Of a stretch of 49,413 nt of DNA, positions 1 through 8,415 are shown piece after piece; the stretch's first letter is position 1, and every line of letters begins with the position of its first letter. This DNA comes from Chryseobacterium sp. 39-10. GTDB taxonomy: Bacteria; Bacteroidota; Bacteroidia; Flavobacteriales; Weeksellaceae. The translations under genes and the position numbers were made by a program. Under the pieces are notes generated by a model. It saw only the letters and a list, made by a program, of their open reading frames with translations, did not search any database and was not told where the DNA came from. The stretch is taken from contig MKTK01000015.1 of the NCBI GenBank assembly GCA_001898255.1, forward strand, positions 122,149 through 171,561, read 5' to 3'.

Positions 1-349
1 TCATCGACGAGCCATCAGCATTACCGCCATAATAGGTGTAAAATTGAGGTGGATCTGCACATACGCCATAAATTTTGGTATGTAGCGCTGATCCAACGTT
101 AATACCACCCATATATGCAAATGATCCGGGAGCAAATCCACAATCAGCGTATGTTTTTGTATTCGCACTGCTGCCATCAAACCCGCCGCCAGTATAGGCA
201 AACTGTCCTGGAGCTAAACCACAACTAAGATTGGTGATTTGCCACTGCACAGAACCGTCTGCAATGCCTCCTCTGTATTGGGAGTAGGCAAAAGCGTGGA
301 AGATGAGCAGAATGAATACAACTATTTTATTAGAAAGAGTTGATTTCAT
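1..349 (-). CDS. Secreted 27-residue-repeat protein (3' part outside window)
   Basis: The frame is open from an ATG at 347-349 (read leftward) to the window edge, so the C-terminus is missing. It begins with a signal peptide (MKSTLSNKIVVFILLIF, then HAFAYSQ). The mature part is built from repeats with a 27-residue period: each starts with Cys, then Pro four residues later, an aromatic-x-Tyr, a Gly-Gly pair and a Gly-Ser (examples CGLAPGQFAYTGG and CGFAPGSFAYMGG). At least two full copies and part of a third are visible. It lies 75 bases downstream of the formylglycine-enzyme-like gene on the same strand and may be co-transcribed with it. Repeats like these are common in secreted Flavobacteriia proteins of unknown role, and a T9SS tail may lie beyond the edge. 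The coding call is firm; the function is not known. Confidence 0.75.
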   Translation of the reverse strand, partial: MKSTLSNKIVVFILLIFHAFAYSQYRGGIADGSVQWQITNLSCGLAPGQFAYTGGGFDGSSANTKTYADCGFAPGSFAYMGGINVGSALHTKIYGVCADPPQFYTYYGGNADGSSM

Positions 350-424
350 CTTTTTAGATTTTTAATGAGTAATTTGAAATTTTTAGCATGAATGAATCTT
401 CATGTTTAAGAAATCTAAAAGATT

Positions 425-1876
425 TTATCTTACACCTCTTCCTCCTGCAGCATAGATACGAGCGGGAGTAGTAGAGTAATAACTTCCTCTGTCCGATGTT
501 CTTACATAAGTACCCGGACTTACATAATCTCCGCCGCGATAAATATGTCCTGCGCCACTTGTGCCCGGCCATGTACTTTGATCCGCAAATCCGGTTGAGG
601 TTAGTTCGCCATCACCAAGTGTTCCGTTGAAACCTTTCCCGCTGGTGTTGCTCGCAATAACTCGTTCTTCCAGGTTTCCACCCATTTCCATGGCGCCATA
701 ATAAGAGGCACCTGCAGAAAGTCTTCCTGAAGCCGAAGTTGCGAAAATACCCACCCTCAATGGTCCGTAGACGGTGGAAGTAGTTCCCACGCCTGCAGCA
801 CACATTCCATTGTTAACGACGGTTGATGATATCTCATTGTTCATCTTCGCATTGGTCAGGTTGCCGCTGTTTGTCGCTGTGATGTCGGTACTTCCCCACG
901 GATACTCTCCCGCGATTCTTGGTAATGTTCCTCGGCATATTTTTTCAAATTCAAGCTCAGTCATGGGTCTCAGTGCGGCCCAGTCTAAATAGGCAGCAAG
1001 GTCATTCCAACCCAAAGCGTTCATGGCGATATTTTGCCCGTCATTTGAACTGTTAGGATTTCCGGAGGTGGCATCTGTGCCGTACACCGCAGGTATTGCT
1101 CCGTTGTTTCCGGGTGTTACTACAGCAACTCCATTTCTGTAGGAGTATGCTGAATACATTGCGTAGGTTCCCGCTGCACTTATAGGATCTATTTCTACTC
1201 TGTTTTTCTGCTGTGTAAAAGTTAAAGAGTTAAGAAAATCAGCATACTGTTCCTGAGAAATTTCATACTTCATACAGTAGAAAGAATTGTAACCCATCGG
1301 AAAGCTTGGCGATAGGTCGTCTGAATATGGACCTAACTGTGATGCTGTTAAACCATTGGACTGAGAATTTTCATCAACGGTAATACTGTTGAAGGTGTAC
1401 AGACTTGTTCCGTCGCCCAACTGAAAGGCACCTTCTGGAATATTGACCATTTCGATTCCGTAAACTTTGTAATTATTGGTTGTTCCCGACACGGTACTCA
1501 TTTTTAAAGTGATCGATGTAGAACCAATGTTTCCACCACCTATGGCGCTTCTCCTGATGAATACTCCTTTTCCGTCCGTAACGGGATCTACCTGTAGCGG
1601 TGAAGCTGCTGAATGGTCTGCTGCAAGGGTACTTAAATTGGCATGCTTCCAAAGTTTGGTGTTGCAATCCTGATATTTAATAAATACCCACACAGCATCC
1701 CAGTTGGAAGGCGCTGCACTTGCATTCCATGAGTTATCCCAAGCAATACTAAAAGTGATGTTACTTCCCGAAACCGAGGTGCCGGTAATTTGTAAGTTGT
1801 TGGCTTTTACGCTAACGATTCCCATGATCATCATGGTGGTAACAAAAATGTTTGTCAAGAGTTTTTTTGTTTTCAT
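425..1876 (-). CDS. Secreted SUMF1/formylglycine-enzyme-like domain protein
   Basis: The 483-residue product starts with a signal peptide (about residues 1-25, ending SVKA). An N-terminal beta-rich module of about 110 residues follows, then a formylglycine-generating-enzyme (SUMF1/PvdO) fold from about residue 140 to the end. Visible family landmarks are VNIPEGAFQLGDG, the YCMKYEISQEQYADFLN region near 200-216, RPMTELEFEKICRG, IYRGGDY and the final GGRGVR. The usual GNVWEW segment is changed to GGNLEERV, and the catalytic cysteine normally found after the RGGSW segment is not seen, so it is probably a structural relative and not an active enzyme. I chose the ATG at 1876: an upstream in-frame start at 1945 would place 23 residues before an obvious signal peptide. 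Related folds in this phylum include GldJ and GldK, but this protein has no lipobox. Confidence 0.8.
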   Translation of the reverse strand: MKTKKLLTNIFVTTMMIMGIVSVKANNLQITGTSVSGSNITFSIAWDNSWNASAAPSNWDAVWVFIKYQDCNTKLWKHANLSTLAADHSAASPLQVDPVTDGKGVFIRRSAIGGGNIGSTSITLKMSTVSGTTNNYKVYGIEMVNIPEGAFQLGDGTSLYTFNSITVDENSQSNGLTASQLGPYSDDLSPSFPMGYNSFYCMKYEISQEQYADFLNSLTFTQQKNRVEIDPISAAGTYAMYSAYSYRNGVAVVTPGNNGAIPAVYGTDATSGNPNSSNDGQNIAMNALGWNDLAAYLDWAALRPMTELEFEKICRGTLPRIAGEYPWGSTDITATNSGNLTNAKMNNEISSTVVNNGMCAAGVGTTSTVYGPLRVGIFATSASGRLSAGASYYGAMEMGGNLEERVIASNTSGKGFNGTLGDGELTSTGFADQSTWPGTSGAGHIYRGGDYVSPGTYVRTSDRGSYYSTTPARIYAAGGRGVR

Positions 1877-1997
1877 TGTTAAAGGTTTAAATAGGTGAAA
1901 ATTATATTGTTTTGTGTTTAATAAAAAGGTAATCGCAGATTTCATTTCTTATTTTTCGATAAAGTGAGAATAGCGTTTTCATATGATTTGTTTGGAG

Positions 1998-2005
1998 CAA
2001 AACTA
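1998..2005 (-). promoter_or_regulatory. Predicted -7 box for the SUMF1-like gene
   Basis: On the minus strand this reads TAGTTTTG, an exact match to the Bacteroidetes -7 consensus TAnnTTTG, about 120 bases before the chosen start. The place where a -33 element would lie is next to the palindrome at 2028-2043, so an activator may substitute for it. This is motif matching only. Confidence 0.45.
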
Positions 2006-2027
2006 TACTGCTTGGCATAAATAAGAG

Positions 2028-2049
2028 TACCCTGAAGTGGGTATTTTTG
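2028..2049 (+). promoter_or_regulatory. Palindromic operator overlapping a plus-strand -7 box
   Basis: The inverted repeat TACCC-TGAAGT-GGGTA (2028-2043) runs directly into TATTTTTG (2042-2049), an exact TAnnTTTG box pointing toward recQ. A minus-strand box lies 22 bases to the left. The layout suggests a regulator-binding site controlling one or both directions. The repeat plus the following Ts could also form a weak terminator-like hairpin, but the 5-bp stem is short for that. Confidence 0.45.
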
Positions 2050-2145
2050 TTATTTAAACATTGTTCATTGAAGTGCAACACGTCAAAATGTGCCAGAATT
2101 GAAGGCCTCCTTTTTTATTCCTGATTCTTTCATTAATTTTACCCC

Positions 2146-4050
2146 ATGATTTCCGAGAAAGATTTTTCGCAACTAAAGTTTAGCACCCTTAAACATTTTT
2201 GGGGATATGATGAGTTTCGCGATGCTCAGGAGGCCATCATCGACTCTGTAATCTCGGGCAACGATACGCTGGTGCTGCTGCCTACAGGTGGAGGCAAATC
2301 TTTGTGTTATCAACTTCCGGCGCTTATTTTGGAAGGGACTTGTTTGGTGGTATCGCCACTTTTGGCGTTAATGAAAGATCAGGTCTCACAACTTAAGAAA
2401 ATGGGTGTCGAAGCCGAGTACCTTTCCTCCGAACTGGACGAGTTTGATACGGAAGCCATTCTTAACCGTTGCAAATACGGTATTACAAAGTTGCTGTATG
2501 TTTCGCCGGAAAGGTTGGTCAATCGTATTTTTTTGCAAAATATAGAGGAAATTCAGGTTTCATTAATTGCAGTGGATGAAGCACATTGTATTTCCGAATG
2601 GGGGCAGGATTTTAGACCGGGTTATCAGAACATCAGGACATTTCGCGAGAATCTCGGTAAAATTCCATGTCTGGCTTTAACGGCAACGGCAACGCCTAAA
2701 GTACTGAGTGAAATTCAGCATAAACTGGGCTTAAAGCATCCATCTGTTTTCAGAAAGAGTTTTCGCCGTACCAACATCCATATCATCACCGATGAAATTT
2801 CGGACAAATTCGACCGTATTTATAATCTGATGAAATACAACAGGTCGTCGGGAATTATCTACACCAGAACCCGAAAAGATGCCGAAGATTTGACGAAATT
2901 TCTGCACAATAATAATATTCATCATGTTGATTTTTTTCACGCAGGTTTGCCCACTGCTGAAAAACATAAAAGACAGCGAAAATGGCTGCAGGAAAATGAT
3001 CAGGTACTTATTTCTACCAATGCATTCGGTATGGGTATCGACAAGGAAAATGTGCGATTCGTGGTGCATTTTTCTCCACCACAGTCCATTGAAAATTACT
3101 ACCAGGAGATTGGCAGAGCGGGTCGTGATGGTGCCGACTCTTACGCATTTATGTACTGGAATGAGCAAGAATTAAAAGCTTTTGATGATATTCTGAAATT
3201 TCAGATTCCGACGCGGGCAGAATTTATGAACATCGTCACCTATCTGTATTCTGTTTTTCAAATTGCCGAGAACGACTGGCCCGAGAATGTCTTTCAACTC
3301 AATCTGCAGCGTATAGCAAACTTTACAAAAGCGCCGCCTGCAAAGATTAAAAATGTGCTGAATTTTCTGCATAATCAGGAACTTGTTTTTTTTAATAACA
3401 GCAAATCACATTCGTCTGTTGAATTGAAAATTTCTGCTGATGATCTGGATCTTCTCTCCAAAAAAGACAGCTACTTTATGGAGCTGCTGTTGCGAAATCT
3501 GGCAGGTTTTACTACCCATAAAGTGACTTTCAGTGAAAATGCGTTGTGCCAGAAATTAGGATCGGAACCCCAAGTACTGAAAGAACGACTGAAAGAAATG
3601 CAGCAGAAAGCTTATCTGGACTATATCGATGGCGGATTGGCAAGCATTAAATTCCTGAAACACCGAGACGACCGTGCTATGGGCGGAAAATATTGGCCCC
3701 TTTTTGAACAAATTCAGAAAAACAAAATCCGAAAGTGGGAAGAGATGAAGTTCTTTACCAGCAACAATGAGTTTTGTAAGATGAAAATGGTACTTTCGTA
3801 TTTCGGTGAGAAGAATGTAAAATCATGCGGCAAATGCTCGGTTTGCGAAAAGCAGAAAGAGCATGTTTTTGGCCGAAATATTACTGATGAAATATTGGAA
3901 GTGCTGAAGAAAAGCCCATCAAATGTGGAAGAAATTGCTGTGCAGCTCCATTATTACCGCAAAGAAAATGTCCTAGAAAATCTCATTTACCTACTTGATG
4001 CAGGTCGGGTAAAAATGATGAATTTCCGTACGTATATGATCAATGAATAA
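2146..4050 (+). CDS. recQ: ATP-dependent DNA helicase RecQ
   Basis: A 3'-5' DNA helicase of superfamily 2 used in recombination and replication-fork repair. The 634-residue product shows Walker A PTGGGKS (46-52), the DEAH box (144-147) followed by CISEWGQDFRPGY, TATAT near 180, and motif VI QEIGRAGRDG (320-329). After the helicase core comes a stretch of about 200 residues rich in helix and winged-helix-like sequence, and only then the likely zinc-binding cysteines C544, C561, C564 and C567. In E. coli RecQ the zinc motif directly follows the helicase domain, so this is the alternative, HRDC-less layout. The ATG at 2146 sits 4 bases after a TAATTTTA box. fmt begins 37 bases downstream and is probably co-transcribed. 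Confidence 0.93.
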   Translation: MISEKDFSQLKFSTLKHFWGYDEFRDAQEAIIDSVISGNDTLVLLPTGGGKSLCYQLPALILEGTCLVVSPLLALMKDQVSQLKKMGVEAEYLSSELDEFDTEAILNRCKYGITKLLYVSPERLVNRIFLQNIEEIQVSLIAVDEAHCISEWGQDFRPGYQNIRTFRENLGKIPCLALTATATPKVLSEIQHKLGLKHPSVFRKSFRRTNIHIITDEISDKFDRIYNLMKYNRSSGIIYTRTRKDAEDLTKFLHNNNIHHVDFFHAGLPTAEKHKRQRKWLQENDQVLISTNAFGMGIDKENVRFVVHFSPPQSIENYYQEIGRAGRDGADSYAFMYWNEQELKAFDDILKFQIPTRAEFMNIVTYLYSVFQIAENDWPENVFQLNLQRIANFTKAPPAKIKNVLNFLHNQELVFFNNSKSHSSVELKISADDLDLLSKKDSYFMELLLRNLAGFTTHKVTFSENALCQKLGSEPQVLKERLKEMQQKAYLDYIDGGLASIKFLKHRDDRAMGGKYWPLFEQIQKNKIRKWEEMKFFTSNNEFCKMKMVLSYFGEKNVKSCGKCSVCEKQKEHVFGRNITDEILEVLKKSPSNVEEIAVQLHYYRKENVLENLIYLLDAGRVKMMNFRTYMINE

Positions 4051-4087
4051 CATTATCCTCAACTTTTAACTCTCAAAATAACCATTA

Positions 4088-5026
4088 ATGAAAGTCGTTT
4101 TTTTCGGTACCCCAGAATTTGCTAAAACCTCTCTAGAGGCCATCTATCATTCATCACACGAAATTGTTGGTGTAGTGACGGTAGCTGACAAGGCCAGTGG
4201 AAGGGGGCAGAAAATCCAAGAATCGCCAGTGAAAGCGTTTGCAGTGAAAAATAATCTCCCTGTTTTTCAACCGGAAAAATTACGAAATCCCGAGTTTTTA
4301 GAAAAGATGAGGGCGCTTAATGCCGATGTTTTTGTCGTGGTTGCTTTTCGTATGATGCCCAAAGTTCTTTTCGAAATGCCCCGTGCGGGAACTTTTAATC
4401 TGCATGCGTCATTACTTCCTGATTACCGTGGCGCCGCACCCATTAACTATGCGGTATTGAATGGTGAATTGAAAACAGGTGCCACTACCTTTTTTATCAA
4501 CGAAAAAATTGATGAGGGAAATATCCTGCTTCAAGAAGAAATTGAAATTATGAAAGATGAAAATGCCGGCGAACTCCATGATCGGTTGATGGTATTGGGA
4601 GCAGATCTGGTCGTGAAAACCCTCGATGCCTTATCCGAAGGTGTGCTACAAGAAAGACCACAGCCGCTGGTGAAAGAGCCCAAAAATGCATTCAAAATTT
4701 TTAAAGAAGATACGCGGATCAATTGGAATCAGGATGGAGAAACCGTGCACAACTTTATTCGCGGCATGTCTCCTTATCCTGCTGCATTTACAACTTTAAA
4801 AATTGGGGATGAATTAAAAACGTTAAAGATCTATCGAGGTCGTTTTGAAAAAATCAGCAAAGAAGCGCTTGCTGGCCATTCCGAAATTGATAAGAACACC
4901 TTTAAGATCTTTACTGCCGATGGCGTGTACTACCCAGAAGAACTTCAGTTGGAAGGCAAAAAGAAAATGAACATAAAAGATTTCTTGAACGGTTTTCGAA
5001 ATCTTCAGGAATTATCGGTGGGGTAA
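4088..5026 (+). CDS. fmt: Methionyl-tRNA formyltransferase
   Basis: Transfers a formyl group from 10-formyl-tetrahydrofolate to Met-tRNA(fMet) for translation initiation. The 312-residue length is normal for the family. The N-terminal Rossmann part begins MKVVFFGTPEFA. The catalytic set is present: N104 and H106 in FNLHASLLPDYRGAAPIN, and D142 in KIDEGNILLQ. The C-terminal tRNA-binding OB domain spans roughly residues 205-305. It follows recQ by 37 bases with no terminator between them, suggesting one transcript. Its stop is only 4 bases from the stop of the convergent T9SS gene. Confidence 0.96.
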   Translation: MKVVFFGTPEFAKTSLEAIYHSSHEIVGVVTVADKASGRGQKIQESPVKAFAVKNNLPVFQPEKLRNPEFLEKMRALNADVFVVVAFRMMPKVLFEMPRAGTFNLHASLLPDYRGAAPINYAVLNGELKTGATTFFINEKIDEGNILLQEEIEIMKDENAGELHDRLMVLGADLVVKTLDALSEGVLQERPQPLVKEPKNAFKIFKEDTRINWNQDGETVHNFIRGMSPYPAAFTTLKIGDELKTLKIYRGRFEKISKEALAGHSEIDKNTFKIFTADGVYYPEELQLEGKKKMNIKDFLNGFRNLQELSVG

Positions 5027-5030
5027 TTTT

Positions 5031-7352
5031 TTAGTTCCTGTTTTTTACTAAAATCCAACCCTGATAATGTACATTAGTTTGGGATCCGGGCTCAGTCCAG
5101 TTCAGAATGTACCAATATGTTCCTGTGGGTACCGTTCTTCCGTTCGATTTTCCGTCCCAGATGAATTGTCCATTTGTACCTGTAAAAACAGGGTTTCCAT
5201 AACGGTCGAAAATTTCCATCTTAACGTTATTCTTCAGTTTTAAATCAGAATAATCAAGGTGGTCATTCAGCCCATCTCCATTGGGGGTAATGACGTTAAT
5301 GAGATTAATGATGACAAATTCTTGTGTTACTGTATCGCATGCTTTGGTATCTTGTACATAAACAGAATGTTTGCCCCGCGGAACATTATTGAATACATTT
5401 GAAACCTGAAAATCAATGCCGTTTAATGAATACTTGTAAGGTGCGATGCCACCACTTGCGCTAACGGTAACGGTATTGCCATTCACTTCCACCGAGGTAA
5501 TGATCGGTAACGCAGCTGCAGTAATTTTTACATGCTGACGGTATGTACAACCATTGGAACTAAGGTCCACCCAGTAATCTCCGATACCTACATTGGTGAT
5601 ACTGGAGTTGGTGGCTCCTTGGGCTCCTGTGCTCCATTGATAATAATCGAAACCACTTCCTGCATCCAGAGTTGTTGTAGCATTGACGCAGATGACGTCA
5701 TCCTGCAATATGGAAGATTTATTGGGTGTTTTTTTGATGATGGTGATACTTGCCACGTTGGGACAAAGCACACCGTTATGCGTAAATCGGATGCCAAAGG
5801 TTTTAGATAATGCTGTTGAAGTTTGTACCGGAGAAATGGGGTTGGTGTTGTTTTGCGCATCACTCACCGTATTGAAGTAGGTGATTTGTACGGCAGGATC
5901 GGTGATAAACTCATTGTTATAATCTGAAAGATTAAAACTGATTTCTCCCACCCGGTTATCATCACAAATGTCTTTTGTAAAAGTATTTTTTAGAAGGGAA
6001 ATTTTCGTTCCTATTTTTAAAGGCACCGCGGCCCACGCAACGTTGCAGCCAAAAATGTTGCTGATGCGAGCATACACAGTGGTGTTCTGAGTAAGTAACC
6101 ATCCGTTGGGAAGCGGAGTTCCTGTTCCGTTCTGTGCATCGATTGGGCTCAAGTAAAAAGTAGTGCGGTAGGTATTGTTATAATTTGAAATAATTTGTTG
6201 CTCGATTTGATCAAATTGAATGGGAATCGAAGCGTTCATTTTTTCGTCGCAAAATGTGATTGGTGCTGCTGCAATAATGGGCTTTTCCTGAATTTCAATT
6301 TTCAATGTTCCTTTAAGGTGACAACCTCCCAAATCAATTTCCACTTCATACACTCCGGCGGATGCAGGAACAGATGGAATGGTTAACTTGGCTTGTCGTT
6401 CGCCAGGAAGCATCACACCGTCTTTGTACCATTGGTAGGCGGTGGCACCGGCGGTTGTGGCGTCGATTATTTTGGATCCGCTTCCTTCGCACAGTGGGTT
6501 TCCCGTGGTGAAAAGTAAATCGGCACCCAGATCTTTTTTACCTACAAAACTTCCGGCTTTCAAAAAAACTGCAGAATCGTAAAGTCCGTTGATGTGATCG
6601 GCAATGACCAGTTTAATATGGTATTTTTCGCCAGGTACAACAGCTGATTTGGCAGTTAGCACTTTGGTTTGTCCATTATAATTTGTTGCGGAAAGTGATG
6701 GTGAAAGATCAGGCAAATAATTGAATCCTCCGAAGTATCCTGCATTTTGAGGGCAAGATGAACCTCCTTTGATGGATAATGAAGAAACCGGGCTGTTTGT
6801 TCCAGGGACTAAAGCAATGTTACGGTATGCAGTATCCGGATCTGAAGCTTTTTTAATAAGAAAGGCAAAGGCATCCGAGTATCTACAGTTGCCCGCATTG
6901 TACTCTTCGGACAGAAAAGCGTAATCAAAGCTTATTTCTGTGGTGTTGCTCGGTATAAAATCGAATTCCATGCTGGTTGCATTCAGGTAATCCGGGCCAA
7001 ATTCACGCTCCAGATCTGCGTCTCCCGGCCATGATGCATTGCCGTCCGACAGTACAAAATTATTAGGTCCTGGTGCACCTTCCGCTGCACCTGTGCTGAG
7101 AATAATACCTTTGTCAATATCAAAAGGAAGTGTTCCCTTTTCAAAATAGCCGTAGCTTATCGGATAGCTTCCATAATTCTGCCATCCTTTTAATAAAATA
7201 TTAGATACCGATATGCAGCTTGCGTTTTGAGCCCCAATAAATACATCTTTAACAAGCTCATCCGCATTTTTACTGATATCCACATGGACATACTGTTGTG
7301 CTTTAACGGACACAAAAGCAAAAAGGAGCGCAAAAATCTGGAAGATTCTCAA
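5031..7352 (-). CDS. T9SS type B surface protein: choice-of-anchor L, Ig-like, CHU_C domains
   Basis: A 773-residue exported protein. The signal peptide is MRIFQIFALLFAFVSVKAQ (1-19). Residues about 35-265 form a choice-of-anchor L domain, marked by GIILSTGAAEGAPGPNN, SMEFDFIPS and FDYAFLSEEYNAG. Residues about 275-355 look Ig-like (AYQWYKDG followed by AGVYEVEI). Several beta-sandwich segments follow. The last 90 residues are the CHU_C domain (NVITPNGDGLNDHLDYSDL, then EIFDRYGNPVF and WDGKSNGRTVPTGTYWY), the type B signal for T9SS secretion. Family knowledge points to an outer-membrane-attached or released protein with adhesion or motility roles; the specific ligand is unknown. It is convergent with fmt. 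Confidence 0.9.
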   Translation of the reverse strand: MRIFQIFALLFAFVSVKAQQYVHVDISKNADELVKDVFIGAQNASCISVSNILLKGWQNYGSYPISYGYFEKGTLPFDIDKGIILSTGAAEGAPGPNNFVLSDGNASWPGDADLEREFGPDYLNATSMEFDFIPSNTTEISFDYAFLSEEYNAGNCRYSDAFAFLIKKASDPDTAYRNIALVPGTNSPVSSLSIKGGSSCPQNAGYFGGFNYLPDLSPSLSATNYNGQTKVLTAKSAVVPGEKYHIKLVIADHINGLYDSAVFLKAGSFVGKKDLGADLLFTTGNPLCEGSGSKIIDATTAGATAYQWYKDGVMLPGERQAKLTIPSVPASAGVYEVEIDLGGCHLKGTLKIEIQEKPIIAAAPITFCDEKMNASIPIQFDQIEQQIISNYNNTYRTTFYLSPIDAQNGTGTPLPNGWLLTQNTTVYARISNIFGCNVAWAAVPLKIGTKISLLKNTFTKDICDDNRVGEISFNLSDYNNEFITDPAVQITYFNTVSDAQNNTNPISPVQTSTALSKTFGIRFTHNGVLCPNVASITIIKKTPNKSSILQDDVICVNATTTLDAGSGFDYYQWSTGAQGATNSSITNVGIGDYWVDLSSNGCTYRQHVKITAAALPIITSVEVNGNTVTVSASGGIAPYKYSLNGIDFQVSNVFNNVPRGKHSVYVQDTKACDTVTQEFVIINLINVITPNGDGLNDHLDYSDLKLKNNVKMEIFDRYGNPVFTGTNGQFIWDGKSNGRTVPTGTYWYILNWTEPGSQTNVHYQGWILVKNRN

Positions 7353-7398
7353 TTGATCATGAATTTTATGGGCTGCAAATTTACCTCAATTTCAACAA

Positions 7399-7431
7399 AC
7401 AAAAAATCTCTCCCGGACGTTGGAAGAGATT
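7399..7431 (-). terminator. Rho-independent terminator after tsf
   Basis: Read on the minus strand, a 10-bp stem (AATCTCTTCC pairing with GGGAGAGATT, one G-U pair) has a 7-base loop and is followed by a run of Ts. It starts about 20 bases after the tsf stop. Confidence 0.8.
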
Positions 7432-7452
7432 TTAATGATATTTTAACAGAAA

Positions 7453-8277
7453 TTAAGTCAAGCTTACTCTTACAAAACCTACCACTTTCAATTCACTGTT
7501 TTCAGCACGAACATATTCTGCCACAGAGATGTGTCCGTCTTTAATGAATGCTTGGTGGACCAAAGTATTTTCTTTATAGAATTTCTGAAGTTTACCTTTA
7601 AGGATATTTTCAATGATGTTGGCTGGTTTACCTTCTTTTGTTAAAAGTTCTTTTTCAATTTCAAGCTCTTTGTCGATGATTTCCTGAGAAACCTGAGATT
7701 CATCTAAAGCGATAGGGTTCATCGCGGCTACCTGCATAGAAACGGCATGAGCAATTTCTTCTGCACCGTTCACTTTTTCAGAAAGTGCACTGATGGCTGC
7801 AATTTTGTTTCCTGCATGGATGTAAGCTGCAAGATAAGGTCCTTCCAAAACTTCAAATGCTCCAATTTCAATTTTTTCACCGATAACGCCGGTTTGCTCA
7901 ATCAGTTTTTCTGCAACGGTACTTCCGTGGAAATCAGAAGCTAAGAATTCTTCTTTTGAAGCGTAATTCATTGCTTGTTCTGCAAGTTCATAAGCCAATT
8001 CAACAAATGATTGGTTTTTAGCTACGAAATCGGTTTCGCAATTTAAAGAGATAATTGCTCCCAAAGTGTGGTCCTCATTCACTCGTGCAATTACGGCACC
8101 TTCGGAAGATTCTCTGTCGGCTCTGTTTGCCGCTACTTTTTGTCCTTTTTTTCTGAGGATTTCGATGGCTTTATCGAAGTCTCCTTCAGCTTCAGTTAAA
8201 GCTTTTTTGCAGTCCATCATTCCTGCTCCCGTAATGTTTCTTAGTTTAGCTACATCTGCAGCAACCGGTGTGTACAT
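7453..8277 (-). CDS. tsf: Translation elongation factor Ts
   Basis: Guanine-nucleotide exchange factor that recycles EF-Tu. The 274-residue product has the N-terminal UBA-like module (AADVAKLRNITGAGMMDCKKAL, given here as residues 7-27), the EF-Ts signature TDFVAKN (82-88), and the two-part core dimerisation domain after it. The length is in the usual range. It has a terminator just downstream and a -7 box upstream, so it appears to be a single-gene unit; the expected upstream neighbour rpsB is not here. Confidence 0.96.
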   Translation of the reverse strand: MYTPVAADVAKLRNITGAGMMDCKKALTEAEGDFDKAIEILRKKGQKVAANRADRESSEGAVIARVNEDHTLGAIISLNCETDFVAKNQSFVELAYELAEQAMNYASKEEFLASDFHGSTVAEKLIEQTGVIGEKIEIGAFEVLEGPYLAAYIHAGNKIAAISALSEKVNGAEEIAHAVSMQVAAMNPIALDESQVSQEIIDKELEIEKELLTKEGKPANIIENILKGKLQKFYKENTLVHQAFIKDGHISVAEYVRAENSELKVVGFVRVSLT

Positions 8278-8332
8278 ATTGTTGTTTTTTATGATTAAAA
8301 TTTGATTATTTTAGCTTTATTTTTTAGCGATG

Positions 8333-8340
8333 CAAAGGTA
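8333..8340 (-). promoter_or_regulatory. Predicted -7 box for tsf
   Basis: On the minus strand this is TACCTTTG, an exact TAnnTTTG match, 56 bases before the tsf start. No good -33 element is seen at the usual spacing. Confidence 0.5.
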
Positions 8341-8415
8341 ATGAATTTAGCACAAACTAAAAAGAAGATTTCTTCGTTATTAATAAAATTTTAAATCTTA
8401 AAAATCACAGTGTTA

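Noticed and set aside
2731-3168. 145-residue ORF on the minus strand inside recQ
   Set aside because: It is the antisense shadow of the conserved helicase domain, with no independent promoter or family resemblance.
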